Assembly (NCBI RefSeq): GCF_000499385.1
Contig: NW_013655347.1
Location: 82,295 to 146,294 of the forward strand
Source of the DNA: Eimeria necatrix
Lineage: Eukaryota; Apicomplexa; Conoidasida; Eucoccidiorida; Eimeriidae
Direction of reading: 5' to 3'
Length of the DNA stretch: 64,000 bases
Numbering within the stretch: position 1 is the stretch's first letter; every line of letters begins with the position of its first letter. Shown in pieces: positions 48,368-59,884 of the stretch. The notes beneath the pieces were generated by a model, which saw only the letters and a program-made list of their open reading frames with translations, ran no database searches and was not told the origin of the DNA. The position numbers and the translations under genes are program-made.

Positions 48368-50392
48368 GTGGCGGCAGCACCAAGGGATATTAGTGCATTT
48401 TAAGGCTCCGTCGTTCACTTAATTCATTCAATTCGTTCAACGAATTGAAGGGCTTGCTTCGCTCAGCAGCGCCCCTTCAGGCAGCGTGCAAGTTGCCTCC
48501 CTGGTGGCCATTAGAAGAATACTCGCGAAGTCCGCGACTTTTAACTTTTTGTAAATTCTTTATTCTTATTTTACTTCCTGTTCATATTTGATAAGCTCGG
48601 ACTCCGCAAATGTTTGAAAGGTTTGGAACAAGAAGTGCAGACTCGTGCCACACAACAGAATTCACATCTGAGCTCGAAGCCCGCTAGACTTCCTGCTGCG
48701 CAGCAGCAGCAGTTTCAGGATCTAGAACAGGACTTTTTAGAAGTTTGCCAGTCACCAAGATTAGCTATTGCAAAGCTTACAGCAGCAGTGTTGGCAAAAC
48801 ATTTGCTTTCCAAACTCCCGCTTTTGATCTGCAGTTGTTTCCTGCGGAGTTCAACTTACCTCTGAAGTGTATGCGCATGCATGCGCATGTGCGCACTGCG
48901 CAGATAAACTTTATTTTCAAGTCTTGCTCTTAGACTGATGCCATTAAGTGGAGCTTCTTCGCAAATGCTGCTTTTATAAGAGCTGCCGGCTTATTTAGCC
49001 GAGTTTGGCAGCCTCCAGCTTCCAGAACTAGAAAACCAGAAATGCTTTCAAGTCCGCAATGTGTGCAGATTTGTATGAACGTATGTGCACAGACCTGGAC
49101 GCATTCATGTGTCTTTTTGCCCAGAGTGCCAATGCAGGCTGGGATAAATGATTGTTTGGGAATAATGCTCGCCGATCTGTCCACCTTCTGGACAAATGGC
49201 TCTGCAGATGCCAAACAATAGTCATGACAGGCCCAGAAGAACAACACAAAAAGCTCAGAAAGAATGATCAGTGGAATAACTGTCCGCACACGCAGTTACA
49301 ACTGCGGGCGTAGACCTGTTTGAAGGGTTTACAGGTGGCCGGGGCCCCCCGCTACCACAACTTCTTGAGAAAGTCGCCAGATGAAGGCAAGAACGGAAGA
49401 TGTAGTCAATTTGACAAACGGCAAAGTGTGATTTGCATGAAAATTTTCATCCACTTGCACGTTGCATTGCAGGCTGGAACATGTGCGTGGGTGTGAAACT
49501 CCAGAAAAATAGAGAATTCACTCTCTAGGTGAGCTAGTGTGGCGGCAAGAATGCATAGAACAACCCAGGACCTGAGGAAATGGATGTAGGGCACTTTACC
49601 TCAGCTTTCTGTATCCTTTTTGCAGGTTAGCCAAGAGTCCTGCGCTAGTTTGTAGCTCTTTGTGTGTTTTCGGACCCTCAGGTAGCAGACTTAGTTCCGC
49701 TTTTTCAAGCACAAACAACTGATAGGCGTTATACACAAGTGTATGAATTCATAAAGGGATAGTGGGCACAGATTTTATTTAAATTGGATGTTGAACAAAA
49801 GATAACTTCGCACACACAGGCTAGGTCCCCTACGACCGGGCAGGGCTGCTCAGGGTAAGCTGCACAATCATGAAGACCACGCCCGGCCGCACTTTTCTTG
49901 AAATAATGTCAAAAAGGTCCTAAATTGCTTTTAAAAGACAAATTCCTGCATTTTATTTGGACTTGTATCTTCCAATTGGGGAGAATCCCCCACCCCCGAC
50001 ACCCCGCCGAAGGCGCACACTGCCTGGCAGGAAACTCCGGAGTCCGTGCAGGCCCCGCTGCGGAGAAAAGCGGAAAGGTTGGATTTTGAGGAGTAAATAT
50101 GCAAATTAAGAATGAATTTTGAATTATTTCGTTGTTTGGGGCCTGCGTGAGGCCGGCGTGCGGGCGAGACGAGACGGCGGGGGCGCGAGGAGGGCTGCTG
50201 GCGCTCGCGGTGACCTATCTTCGTGGGGGCTGAGTGTACATCCCCCCGAGCAGGTGTTGTTTGGCGAGTGGAGCGGGTGCTCGGGGGCCTCTGAGGTGGC
50301 GGCAGAAGAAAAGGAGTAACTCGAGTTGGGAAGACCGTGAGAGGAGTTGAAGAAGCGAAAGACTCGCACACTGCGCGCCCGAGAACTCGCCA
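48368..50392. other. Intergenic region between GAM56-type copies 1 and 2
   Basis: About 2 kb that should contain the promoter of copy 2. No gene supported. GCGCATGCATGCGCATG at about 48,870-48,892 is a TGCATGC-type motif like those used by apicomplexan AP2 factors; its function here is only inferred. Confidence 0.5.
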
Positions 50393-52053
50393 ATGACTCG
50401 CCTCAGCCTCTGCGCCCTGGCCGTGGCTCTCGCCGTGGGCCAGTCCATGGCAGTGCCCACCACTGTGGAGAACACAGTGCACCCGTACGCGGAGATGGGA
50501 ACTTACCAGGAAGGGGAGGCCCCGGGGGCCCCCGACGAGAGCAGCACCACGACAACGACCCCCTCGCCGAGCCCCGAGGCCCCTGACCAGTGGCTGGAGA
50601 ACTTCGTGCGGGCGGTGCAGCGGCAGCTGCAGCTGCAGGAGTCGATGATGCGGCAGCTGGTGAAGGAGATCCAGGAGTACCTGAGCCGCGCGTTCAACTG
50701 GGACGAGAACCAGTCGGCCGCCTACACCCGCGTGAACGAAATGATGGACATGATCACCAACAGGATGACCACGGCCCTCGACGGAGCCAACGAGCTGATG
50801 GCCACCAGCGAGGCCATGGACCCCGAGACGCTGCCGCGGGCCACGCGGAAGTACATGAAGGAAGTCCGCGTGCAAGACGTGGTGGTGGACTCGCTGTGGG
50901 CTTCTCTGCGCGGAGTCCAAACTAGCGCCTGGATGAACGGAGTCACTGCTGTTGAGAAGGAGGAAACTGCCCCCCTGGCGGGCCGCGCGGCCGAGGAGTT
51001 CCTCCACAGAATGTACCACAACTTGCGGGCCGCGGGGATGGCTGAGGAAGACATCAGCCGCTTCATGCCCAAGACCGAGTACGCCGCCCCCCGCGAACAG
51101 CCCCGCAACATGGGCCGCAAGGGCCGCTACGGCTACAGCTACGGCTATCCTTACTACAGCTACGGCTACAGCTATCCTTACTACAGCTACGGCTACAGCT
51201 ATCCTTACTACAGCTACAGCTACCCGTACTACAGCTACAGCAGCTACCGCTACCCCGCGTACAGCTACGGCTACCCGCTGTACAGCTACAGCAGCTACAG
51301 CTACCCCGCCTACAGCTACAGCTACCCCTACTACTCCTCCAGCTGGTACTGGCGCCGCCTGCGGCCCGCCGCCTGCCCCGACTGCCCCCCCCCGGCCCCC
51401 NNNNNNNNNNNNNNNNNNNNNNNNNNNNNNNNNNNNNNNNNNNNNNNNNNNNNNNNNNNNNNNNNNNNNNNNNNNNNNNNNNNNNNNNNNNNNNNNNNNN
51501 CCCGGCCCCCCCCGGCGCCCCCCCCCCTGCCCCGACTGCCCCCCCGCGGCCAACAACATGCCCCCCACAACCCCACCCATGAACACCCCCCTCGCCGGGG
51601 CCCCCATGATGCCCCCCATGATGCCCCCCGCACGCGGACTCGGCACTGAGCCCCTCGGCATGGCCATGGGCATGGGCATGGGCCCCATGACTGGCTACGG
51701 CTACCCCCCCATGATGGACTCCACGCCCGACTTCCCCGCCTTCAACGAACCCATGGGCTACCCCACAGACCCCATCAACTCCATCCCCACCATGAACAAC
51801 ATGGAAACTCCCTTCGAAAACACCAACTACCGCAACCTCGCCCCCCTTGACATGCCCCCCTTCTTCCCTGACACCCCCATGAGACCCACCACCATCCCCA
51901 CCCCCTTCAGCTTCGTCCCCACTCCTCCGTAAGTCCCCCTTAATAATATTAATAATAATAATTATTATTATTATTATAATGAGCTGCGTTGGTCTGCGCG
52001 GCACTCGATTTGGGCTGCTTTCTGCTTTTGGGAACTGCAGGATGGCTTTCTAA
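50393..52053 (+). CDS. GAM56: GAM56 tyrosine-rich oocyst-wall precursor, copy 2 (interrupted by an assembly gap)
   Basis: This is the copy I recognise as closest to GAM56. The coding part runs 50393-51400, a 100-N gap, then 51501-51928, with a probable terminal exon 52041-52053 (ending P-M-A-F). If unspliced it stops at 51932. A signal peptide ends near GQSMA. The helical region carries QWLENFVRAVQRQLQLQ, YMKEVRVQDVVVDSLWASL and RAAEEFLHRMYHNLRAAG. Between 51,121 and 51,350 there is a dense Tyr/Ser/Gly/Pro run (YGYSYGYPYYSYGYSYPYY type), the substrate for dityrosine cross-linking in the family, then WYWRRL. After the gap the frame is Pro/Met-rich and ends PFSFVPTP. The two sides of the gap are in different frames, so the gap length of 100 is nominal. 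Confidence 0.88.
51401..51500. other. Assembly gap (100 N)
   Basis: Exactly 100 N, flanked on both sides by the same CCCGGCCCCC context. This points to an unresolved C-rich (Pro-coding) tandem repeat. The coding frames on the two sides differ when 100 bases are assumed, so the true length is not 100 or a base error exists nearby. Confidence 0.97.
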
Positions 52054-54249
52054 AGGCTCGAAGTGGACACTGCTCGGAGTTCTCCATTAACTAGCCCGAC
52101 TCTGTTATTTCATTTTATTTCCATTTCCCATTTCGCTCTTTTGCGTGGCGCTCTGAACAGAGCGGGTCGGCCTTCGCGAACCGCGAAGGCAGAACCCTCA
52201 ACTTCTTTTCTCAATCTTTCAAAGCACTTGGGTGTGAACAGTGGCACGGCTAGTTGAATACTCAGTGGCTAGCTGCTTTCTGGAGTAGACTTTAGACCCT
52301 AAACCCTCATATTTGCAAAAGAAGAGTACATAATGGACTTTCAGAAGTGAAAATGTACTTCTATAAGCCGCAATTAGGAAGTCGAGAGCCATGAGCAGGA
52401 CTGCTTGCGATAAAAGCAAGAAAACGCCTTCTGGAACTTCGGCTTCTTGCGCATGCAAACCAAGAAAGATATGAGCTGTTGACAGTTTGAATAAACAGAT
52501 ACTTTTGTCTCAGGAAAGAAGAAAAGAGTTCAGGGAATACAACTTCTTCTTCCCTTCGTATCTGGAAAGTGTCAATAGCCGGGAGGATCAGCTGCTGCTT
52601 CGCACATTCCGATGCAGCTTTCTTTTTGCACGGACTGCTGCTTCTGAGAATGAACTTTGTTGCACTTCGCTTGCAGGACAAAGTATGAGTTTTAAAGGTA
52701 CAAGTCTATAGGTAAAAACTCAGCCGCATCTACTGATGTGCTATATTGCTGCCTTTTGCTTCTACAGAAACTGCACTGCCCTTGCCGGCCTGGCTTCTTT
52801 GAATGTTAAGAAGTCCAGATGCACACATATATTAGAAAGATTTCACATTTACATAAATTAAACCAATCATACATTCATTTGAATTGACACCTCGCACTTT
52901 GTTTCATGTTGTGCAAAACGAGAAGTGCTCATCTGTTTGATTTGTCTGATGCAACAATTGAGTTCACGCCGAGCTGTTTCTCTTTAATTCGCCTTTTTAA
53001 TCGGGGAAATATTATTTGCAATTAAGATTTCAGTTTTAAAATCTCGGGCTTGTGCATAGTGCGTTTGATCGGTTGCTGCTGCACTTGGCAGTTGATGCAG
53101 CTGCGTCCTCGAGAACCAGCAAAGCCGCCAATACAACAACAGGTATTCCTAAAAACAGTTTTTTTCACATTTAAAAAACAAAAAGCAGCATAAAGAAATA
53201 CAGTTTCTCGTTCGAGGAAGATATTTCAAGTAGCCGGTGCAGCCTGACTCTGTAGAGTCTTCAGCAGTTTCAGAAACAGAACACCAAATGCAGCAGATTC
53301 TCTTGAAACTCCGTGGAAACTGAAAGCACACCTCCTTTTTAAAGAGGAAAAGGGAGTGGGGAATGCACTGAATAGTACAATATGAAGTTTTCCTTAGTTT
53401 GAATTCACATGAAGAGAATGCGAGCACGATGAAACACGTTCGGAACAGACTCAGGAGGCCTCTCCTTTCCCCTTTCCATTTGAATTTATATTCTTTGTAT
53501 TTTATTTTGGGTAATGGGACTGGAAAATCTGGTTGTCGAAGCACAAAGAAAGGAGCGAGAAGTGAAGATGAATCTTCGTGGTGCTCGTGCACACTCGATC
53601 GTTGCTGCTGCCAGCGGGTATTTCGAACCAGAGTCAGCACACTACACTTTTTGTTAAATTTTTCGGTTTTAAGTATTTTAAAAGGCGAAGAGCTGCACGG
53701 AAGTGTTCAGGAACATGGATTTTGGAGAGCGCATCAGCGCGGAAGGGAGGAGTGGCGCTGCGGCGGGGAAACTGCCCGAAAGTGTGTTGTCCTTCGTTAT
53801 TTCTGTGTTAAAAGGACTCAAAAAATAAAATAAAGTTGAATTTACACTTTAGTTAGAGAAAGGAGCGCTGCTGCGGGTGAGGAGCGAAGATGTCGCGTTT
53901 GGACTTGCAGGTGACCCGGGGTGCGCGCTGCGGAGCGCGGCCTGGGGCCGGAGCGGGGAAAAAGCCGGAAAAGAGAAGAGGAATTAAAACAAAAGGGGAA
54001 GTTGAAGAGATATGCAAAAGGAGAGAAAGAAAGGGTTTTGTTTGCGTCGAAAGATAGCGAGACGGCGAGCGCCTGCGGCGCAGGCACGCACCGCCGGGCG
54101 ACTGTGCAGGCTGCTGCGCCTCTCCTCCCCGCGGGGGGGGCCGTTCGGCGGCTGCTTTCGAGCGGAAAGCGGGGAAAGTTGGCTGCAGTTTATGTTTTTG
54201 TTGCGTTGAGAAAGAAAAGGCAAGTCGAGGAGCAAAGGCAGCAGCAAGC
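52054..54249. other. Intergenic region between GAM56-type copies 2 and 3
   Basis: About 2.2 kb. A pair of telomere-like units (GACCCTAAACCCT) lies near 52,294-52,306. The last 400 bases before copy 3 are GC-rich with purine-rich leader sequence. No gene supported. Confidence 0.5.
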
Positions 54250-55941
54250 ATGGCGCGCGCAGCGGCAATAGCCGGCTTCCTGGCCCTGGCCGCGGGGCGG
54301 GGCGTTGCACTGCCGACGGTGAACACGGCGGCGCACCCCGTGGAGTGGGAAGAGGCCGCCACAGCAGTGCCGACTGCAGCACGAGAAGCTGCTGCTGCAG
54401 CAGTTTCGCTGAACGAGGCCATCAGCAGCAGCAGCAGCAGCAGCAGCAGCATTCCGCGGATGGTGGAGGCGGCGAGCGAGCCGCCGCAGCAGCAGACCGC
54501 CGTGCAGGAGGCCGTCTTGGAGGCGATCATGCGGGAAATGCAAAACATTTTCCGAAACACTTTAACAGTTCCTGGTTGGGAGACGATGGACACTGCCGCG
54601 GACTCGGTGCGGCAGATCGTGGCGCGCGTCCGCGAGCGCCTGACCACTGGTCTCGCGGACACTGACACCACTGGTCTTCCCCTGACCACCGCCGCAGCCC
54701 TCCGCGGAGTTACTACGGACTTTCTTCGGGAAATTATGGTCCAAGAAGCTGTAATTGAGACTCTTTGGGCAGTGCTGCGGGACGCACAGGCCCGGCCGTG
54801 GGCCGCCAGCGAGCAGCAGGCGCTGCACGTGGCCGCCGCGCAGGCCGTGCAGGGCTTTCTGGAGCGCATGCAGGACCGGCTGAGGTCCACTGGTTTCTCT
54901 GAGGAGGAGATCTTCCGCCTGATGCCTCGCCAGCGGTCTTGCGCGCGCGAGGGGGCCCCCGGGGGGCCCCCCGGGCTCTTCGAGGCCTGCGCGGAGCCCA
55001 GGAACCTGGGCAAAAGGGGGGCCCCCAGCTACGGGTACCCTCTCTACTACCCCAGCTACCACTTCCCAGCCTTCTACAGCTACCCCGCCTTCGGCTGCAG
55101 CAGCTGCAGCAGCAGCTGCGGCTACTACGGCGGCTGCGGCTGCGGGGGCCCCTACTGGTCCAGCTGGGGGTACTACAGGGGCAAGCACCGGCGTCTGGGG
55201 GAGGGAGAGGTGGCCGAGCCCATCCCGGGGGCCCCCGGGGGCCCCCCGGGGGGCCCCATGGGGGCCCCCATGGGGGCCCCCATGGGGGCCCCCCCCCTGC
55301 TGGGGGGCCCCAACTTCGAACCCGCGGGCTTCCACCTGCCCGGCGAACAGCCCCGCAGCCTCTTCAGCAGCAGCTTCTACCCCGCCTTTTACCCCTCTTA
55401 CAGCTACAGCTACAGCTACCCGTACAGCTACAGCAGCAGCAGCAGCAGCAGCTACAGCTTCCCCTACAGCAGCAGCAGCAGCTACAGCTTCCCCTACAGC
55501 AGCAGCTACAGCTACAGCTTCCCCTACAGCAGCAGCTACAGCTACAGCTTCCCCTACAGCTACAGCTACAGCTACCCCGCCTTCTATGGGGCCCCCCTGT
55601 ACCCTCTCTACAGCTTCCCGCTGCTGCGCTACAGGGCCTGGGGCCCCTGGCGCCGGCTGGAAGTCCCGGAGCTTTCTCCCTCTCAGCAGTCCACTGCAGC
55701 GCCTTCTGAGGCCTCCCCCTCCACTGGGAGGTCCACTGGTCTCTTCCGGCGCGCCGGCGTGACCACTGGGGTGACCAGCGGGGTGACCACTGGGGTGACC
55801 ACTGGGGTGACCAGTGGTCACACCAGCGGGCAGTACTACAACGCCCACTCCCAAGTGCCCGCTGAAGCTGCTGTTTACTCCAACGAGCAGCAGCAGCAGC
55901 AGCAGCACGAACAGCCCCTCTGGGACACTTCTTACAACTGA
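54250..55941 (+). CDS. Divergent GAM56-family tyrosine-rich protein, copy 3
   Basis: A single open exon of 563 residues. A signal peptide ends near AAGRGVA. The helical N-terminal region is diverged but still shows the family pattern: FLREIMVQEAVIETLWAVL aligns with the copy 1/2 FMKEVRVQDIVVDALWASL block, and AVQGFLERMQDRLRSTG with their EEFL-RMYHNLRAAG block. NLGKRGAPSYGYPLYYPSY corresponds to the NMG-KGR-YGYSY junction. A Tyr/Cys/Gly segment, a Gly-Ala-Pro run coded by GGGGCCCC-type DNA (55,215-55,310), then a second long Tyr/Ser-rich block (55,375-55,620) follow. It ends with VTTGVTTGVTSG repeats and a Gln run. It lacks the small terminal exon seen in copies 1 and 2. Convergent with PNO1. 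Confidence 0.78.
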   Translation: MARAAAIAGFLALAAGRGVALPTVNTAAHPVEWEEAATAVPTAAREAAAAAVSLNEAISSSSSSSSSIPRMVEAASEPPQQQTAVQEAVLEAIMREMQNIFRNTLTVPGWETMDTAADSVRQIVARVRERLTTGLADTDTTGLPLTTAAALRGVTTDFLREIMVQEAVIETLWAVLRDAQARPWAASEQQALHVAAAQAVQGFLERMQDRLRSTGFSEEEIFRLMPRQRSCAREGAPGGPPGLFEACAEPRNLGKRGAPSYGYPLYYPSYHFPAFYSYPAFGCSSCSSSCGYYGGCGCGGPYWSSWGYYRGKHRRLGEGEVAEPIPGAPGGPPGGPMGAPMGAPMGAPPLLGGPNFEPAGFHLPGEQPRSLFSSSFYPAFYPSYSYSYSYPYSYSSSSSSSYSFPYSSSSSYSFPYSSSYSYSFPYSSSYSYSFPYSYSYSYPAFYGAPLYPLYSFPLLRYRAWGPWRRLEVPELSPSQQSTAAPSEASPSTGRSTGLFRRAGVTTGVTSGVTTGVTTGVTSGHTSGQYYNAHSQVPAEAAVYSNEQQQQQQHEQPLWDTSYN

Positions 55942-56009
55942 GCAGCAGCAGCACACACCGCCACCAGGCGGCGCTTTCCAAACAACTCTCCTTAATTCCT
56001 TCCTTTTCT

Positions 56010-56050
<41 letters not shown>

Positions 56051-56528
56051 GGCTATTAGGCGGGGCTTGAGCTTCGAAAGGGCTTTTAGGCTAGTTTAGT
56101 TCACTGCTGAGCTTTTCAAATTAGTTCAAATTAGTTTTAATTCAAATTAGTTTTAATTCAAATTATTTTAATTCAAAAAGAATTATTTGAAATGAAAATA
56201 AATTAAAAACTTCGGAAAGAAACGAAACGGAAATGCAGCAAAGGCTGCAGCAGAAGAACTGGTGCTGCACACGTCGAGAAAGCAGCAAAGTTCAGAACCA
56301 AATTAATGCACAAGACAAAAATATAAAATATAAATATAAATATAAATGTAAATATAATTAAATATAAATATAATTAAATATAATTAAATATAATTAAATA
56401 TAAATAAAAATGAAAAATAATAAATATAATTGAACTTCTTTTGATGGCCACTGTCTTTGTTCTGGTACTTTCTAATCGCGGGCTTTTCACTAAAAGCCAA
56501 ACTTGAATATTGAACTAACTGGACCCAG

Positions 56529-56588
<60 letters not shown>

Positions 56589-56849
56589 TGCTGCTGCTTC
56601 TACAGGTATTGAAATTTGAATACAGTTCTTAAGATAACTTCTGCTGTGGTAGACAAAGCTGCACGGAAACGCTGCAGCAGCGGCGGGCTGCTGCGCAGGC
56701 AGGCGTGCAAGAAGTGGCGATCTGTGGGTTTTTTTTGGCTTTTTTTTCGCAAATTGAAAATAAAAGCAAAAAATAAATGCAAAAGAATAAAATGGAAAGA
56801 AAAAGTTGCAATTTGGAGGGTTTGGAGGCGAAAAGCTCGCAGTTGGCGC
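55942..56849. other. Convergent, repeat-dense intergenic region
   Basis: Contains a (CAG)n run at 56,012-56,050, TTTTAATTCAAATTAG repeats near 56,115-56,180, and TATAAATATAATTAAA repeats at 56,325-56,435. A long CTG array sits at 56,531-56,600. No gene supported. Confidence 0.6.
56531..56600. repeat. CTG array with two TTC interruptions
   Basis: About 22 CTG triplets broken by CTTCTG near 56,574 and ending in TTCTACAG. The array ends in a splice-acceptor-like TTCTACAG. No plus-strand exon could be recognised after it. Confidence 0.75.
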
Positions 56850-57222
56850 TCAGATCCGCTGGCTGAGGCGCTTGGCCACGGTGCGCAGGTGGCTGTACAC
56901 CTTGCCTTGCGGCTTTCCCAGAATCAAAGAACAAATGGAATGTCTCGCCAGTTTTATGCATTCAAAAGATCCCAAAATGTGAATTTTTCTTCCTGCAATT
57001 ACTATTCGAGTTCGGGTGGCGTTTTCAATGGCGAAGCGCGTGGAGCCGTTGCGCCCAGTCAGCCGCCCGATGCACCTGCGGAAACCTCGGGAAAGCGCAG
57101 CCATTTCGACTTCTTTCGAATTTCTTTTTCTTCTTTTCGAATTAATTCCACAAATTGAAACTATTCGACCCTTTTAAATCCAAAAACGACACAAAAACAC
57201 CCCCAAACACTGCAGCAGCACC

Positions 57223-57258
<36 letters not shown>

Positions 57259-57596
57259 GCCTCCCCAAATTCAAATTCAGCCCAGCCCACCAACCACACC
57301 CACCCAACTTCAAACCAAACAAATAAAAAACAATAAATAATAAATAAATAAATAAAATAAATAAATGAATAAATAAATAAATAATGAATGATTGAGTTGC
57401 TGCAGCTGACCGGGAGAAGTGGGCGCCTGCGAGGCGCTTGACGTCTTGGACTTCGAAGGACTCCAAGTACATGTCTTCGAGTCTCAAAAGGGCCATCGCG
57501 TCTCTGAGTTCGAATCCCAAGAGGAAAGCTTTGACATAATCTGCAGCTTTGGCGAGTCTGGAGAGGTCATCTCCCTGCTGCAGCAGCAGGGCCCCC

Positions 57597-57632
<36 letters not shown>

Positions 57633-57792
57633 GGGGCTGCCCGCAGCTCCACGCACCGCCGCCGCAAGTTCATCCGCACCTGCAGCCGCAGCTGCAGCAC
57701 CAAAGGCCTTATCAACTCCACCCATTGCTGCCGCAGCGGACTCAGCCGGTGCTGCGGCACTGCCAGCCTCCGAATAAAAGCATCTTCTTTAT

Positions 57793-57830
<38 letters not shown>

Positions 57831-58174
57831 TCCTTCCTCCGGGGGGGCCCCCTCTGGGGGGCCCCCCCAGGGGGGGCCCCCGGGGGGGCCCCCGGGGGGG
57901 CCCCCGGGGGGGCCCCCTGGGGGGCCCCGTCGGGGTGCATGGGTTCGGGTTCGGAGTCGCTTTGGTTTGCTGCTGCTTCCTGGGGGTCCAGCCGGCGCAG
58001 CAGCTGCGCTGCTGCTGCTTCCATTGCTGCTGTTCCCGCGTCCGTGAGGGCCCCCTCTGCTGCTGCTGCTGCGTCTTGGGGGGCCCCCCCCCCCTCATAG
58101 GGTACAGCTTCGGGCCTGCTGCGGGGGCCCCTGCCCCGGCGGCGGCGCACGGCGGTGAAGCCCTCGGAGTCCAT
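56850..58174 (-). CDS. PNO1: PNO1/Dim2, KH-domain ribosome assembly factor
   Basis: Exons 58174-57411 and 57075-56850 (phase 2, CG|GTCAGC and TTTCCGCAG, restoring Arg) give about 329 residues. The conserved part starts at RLAVPQHRLSPLRQQWVELI and continues through AADYVKAFLLGFELRDAMALLRLEDMYLESFE, DVKRLAGAHFSRCIGRLTGRNG (KH GXXG region), NATRTRIVIAGRKIHILGSF and SICSLILGKPQGKVYSHLRTVA. This is the full two-part KH module of PNO1. PNO1 binds pre-18S rRNA near site D and works with Nob1 in 40S maturation in nucleolus and cytoplasm. The N-terminal third is not conserved: it holds a Gly-Ala-Pro run coded by GGGGCCCC repeats and Ala runs coded by CAG triplets, one of which (about 13 Ala) interrupts the conserved domain after VELRAAP. 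Confidence 0.93.
57838..57930. repeat. GGGGGGCCCC array coding for Gly-Ala-Pro-Pro repeats
   Basis: Self-complementary GGGGGGCCCCC units about 10-13 bases long are repeated about eight times within exon 1 of PNO1, giving APPGAPPGAPPG on the minus strand. Similar arrays lie at 55,215-55,310 and 59,095-59,250. These tracts could form strong hairpins or G-quadruplexes. Confidence 0.8.
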
Positions 58175-59027
58175 TTCAAGTTGGGCAAAAGTGGAGAATT
58201 TCGAAAGCTTTTTGCGGCTTTTATTTCATAATTCTCTTTTTAAAAAGTTTGGACTTGCGGGGAATCGAAAAAGGAGAACTTTCGAAGCAGAAGGAAAGAC
58301 TTCAGCCAGACGGGGGCCCCGGACTTCAGCCGCCAAGTGCCCCGCTGCAGCCCTCAGGGGAATATTTGCTTCAATAGTTCTCTCCAATTCAAATTAAATC
58401 AAATATTCCACTTTTTAAATCAATTTCCACGCAAAACGTCCATTCTATTCCGCAAACAAGACCCCCACACTCTGGGGCTGGCGCCCGCGGGGGCCCCTGC
58501 ATGTACACCGCGACAGGGGGGGCCCCGGGGCCCCCCTTGCTGAACCCTCGTGAACGAAAGCGGAAGAATTCTTCACTTTCTTCCTCTTAAGTCAAATATT
58601 TGTCTAAAATTTGTTCTTTTATTTCATTTTGGAAATAAAAATAGGAAAAAAGGTATAATTGAAGGCCCCCTTCGGCCGTTTGCCTGCGGGAGCTTCTGGG
58701 GGCCCGGTGTCTGTTGACCTTTTCCGTGGAGCTGCAGTGTACTCATCCCCCCCTTTCCTTCCATTTTCATTTATTTCTTTTATTTCTTTTATTTTATTTA
58801 TTTTATTTATTTTGTATTTTAAATGCCAAAAGGATTTTCTTTTCCCGTTTTCCTGGGCCTCCTCAGCCCTCTTCCTCAACCAGCAGCAGCGCAACCCGAG
58901 ATGGCGAGCAGTTCATGAATAAGGCGCCAAGTTTGGCGCCTTCTGCTTTATTTTATTATTAGTTTCAATTAATTAATTTATTATTTATTATTTTTTTCTT
59001 TTTATTTATTTTTAAACGCGGAACTCC
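58175..59027. other. Divergent intergenic region, PNO1 and a hypothetical gene
   Basis: About 850 bases with GGGGCCCC motifs, a TTTCTTTTATT-type repeat (58,765-58,820) and AT-rich sequence just before 59,028. No gene seen. Confidence 0.5.
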
Positions 59028-59766
59028 ATGAGGGCCCTCCATTCCTCCCTTCTGCGCTGCCGACGTATACAAGAGGGGCCCCAGCCCAGTACCCTTTCCA
59101 GCCCCTGGGGGCCCCCAAGGCCCTGCCCCAGGGGCCCCCTGGAGGGCCCCCCGGGGGGCCTTTGGGGGGGCCCCCAAGGGGTTCCTCTGGGGGGCCCCTT
59201 GGGGGGCCCCCTGGGGGGCCCCCTGGGGCCCCCAGCCCCTGTGGGGGCCCCTTGGGTACTGCGGGGAAGACAGCTGCGTGCGGGCGGCTTGGCTAGCTGC
59301 TTGCTGCGCTGCAGCAGCAGCACAGCTAGCTGTGCTGCAGTGCAGCTAGCTGCTACTCGCCCGCAGCTGGCAGAAGTTGCTGCTGCTGCTGCTCGGCTGC
59401 AGCAGCTGCAGCAGCGGGGGATGTTCGAAAACAGGGGCCCCTGGCAGCGGCTGCTGCAGCAGCTGCACAGGTACTCTGTGCCGCTGCTGGCTAGTGGGGA
59501 GCAGCAGCTGCTGCAGGTGTTTGCTGCTGTTGCTGCAGCAGCAGCAGCCACTTCGTGCCCCCCGCCGTCCGCTTATGAACTTGCTGCTGTGCTGCTGCAG
59601 CACCTTGCAGCAGCAAGTTCTGCTGCAGCATTTACCCCCGGAGGGCGGCTGCTGCTGCTGCTGCAGCTGCAGCAGCTAACCCACCTCAGCAGCGAAAGCA
59701 GCACTTTCGCTCTGCTGCAGCAGCAAGCCCTGCTGCCCATAGTGCCGCAGTGCCTGCAGGCGCTGC

Positions 59767-59803
<37 letters not shown>

Positions 59804-59852
59804 AGATGGCGCTGTGGCAGGCACTGCTGCAGCACGAAGCAGCAGAGCTGAT

Positions 59853-59884
<32 letters not shown>

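Noticed and set aside
46661..48418. Long minus-strand open frame opposite GAM56-type copy 1
   Set aside because: GC-rich shadow with Gly/Val/Ala/His composition; the plus frame has a signal peptide and family-conserved blocks.
49931..52004. Long minus-strand frames opposite GAM56, crossing the N run
   Set aside because: They include the unknown bases and mirror the Tyr/Pro-rich coding strand; no independent motif.
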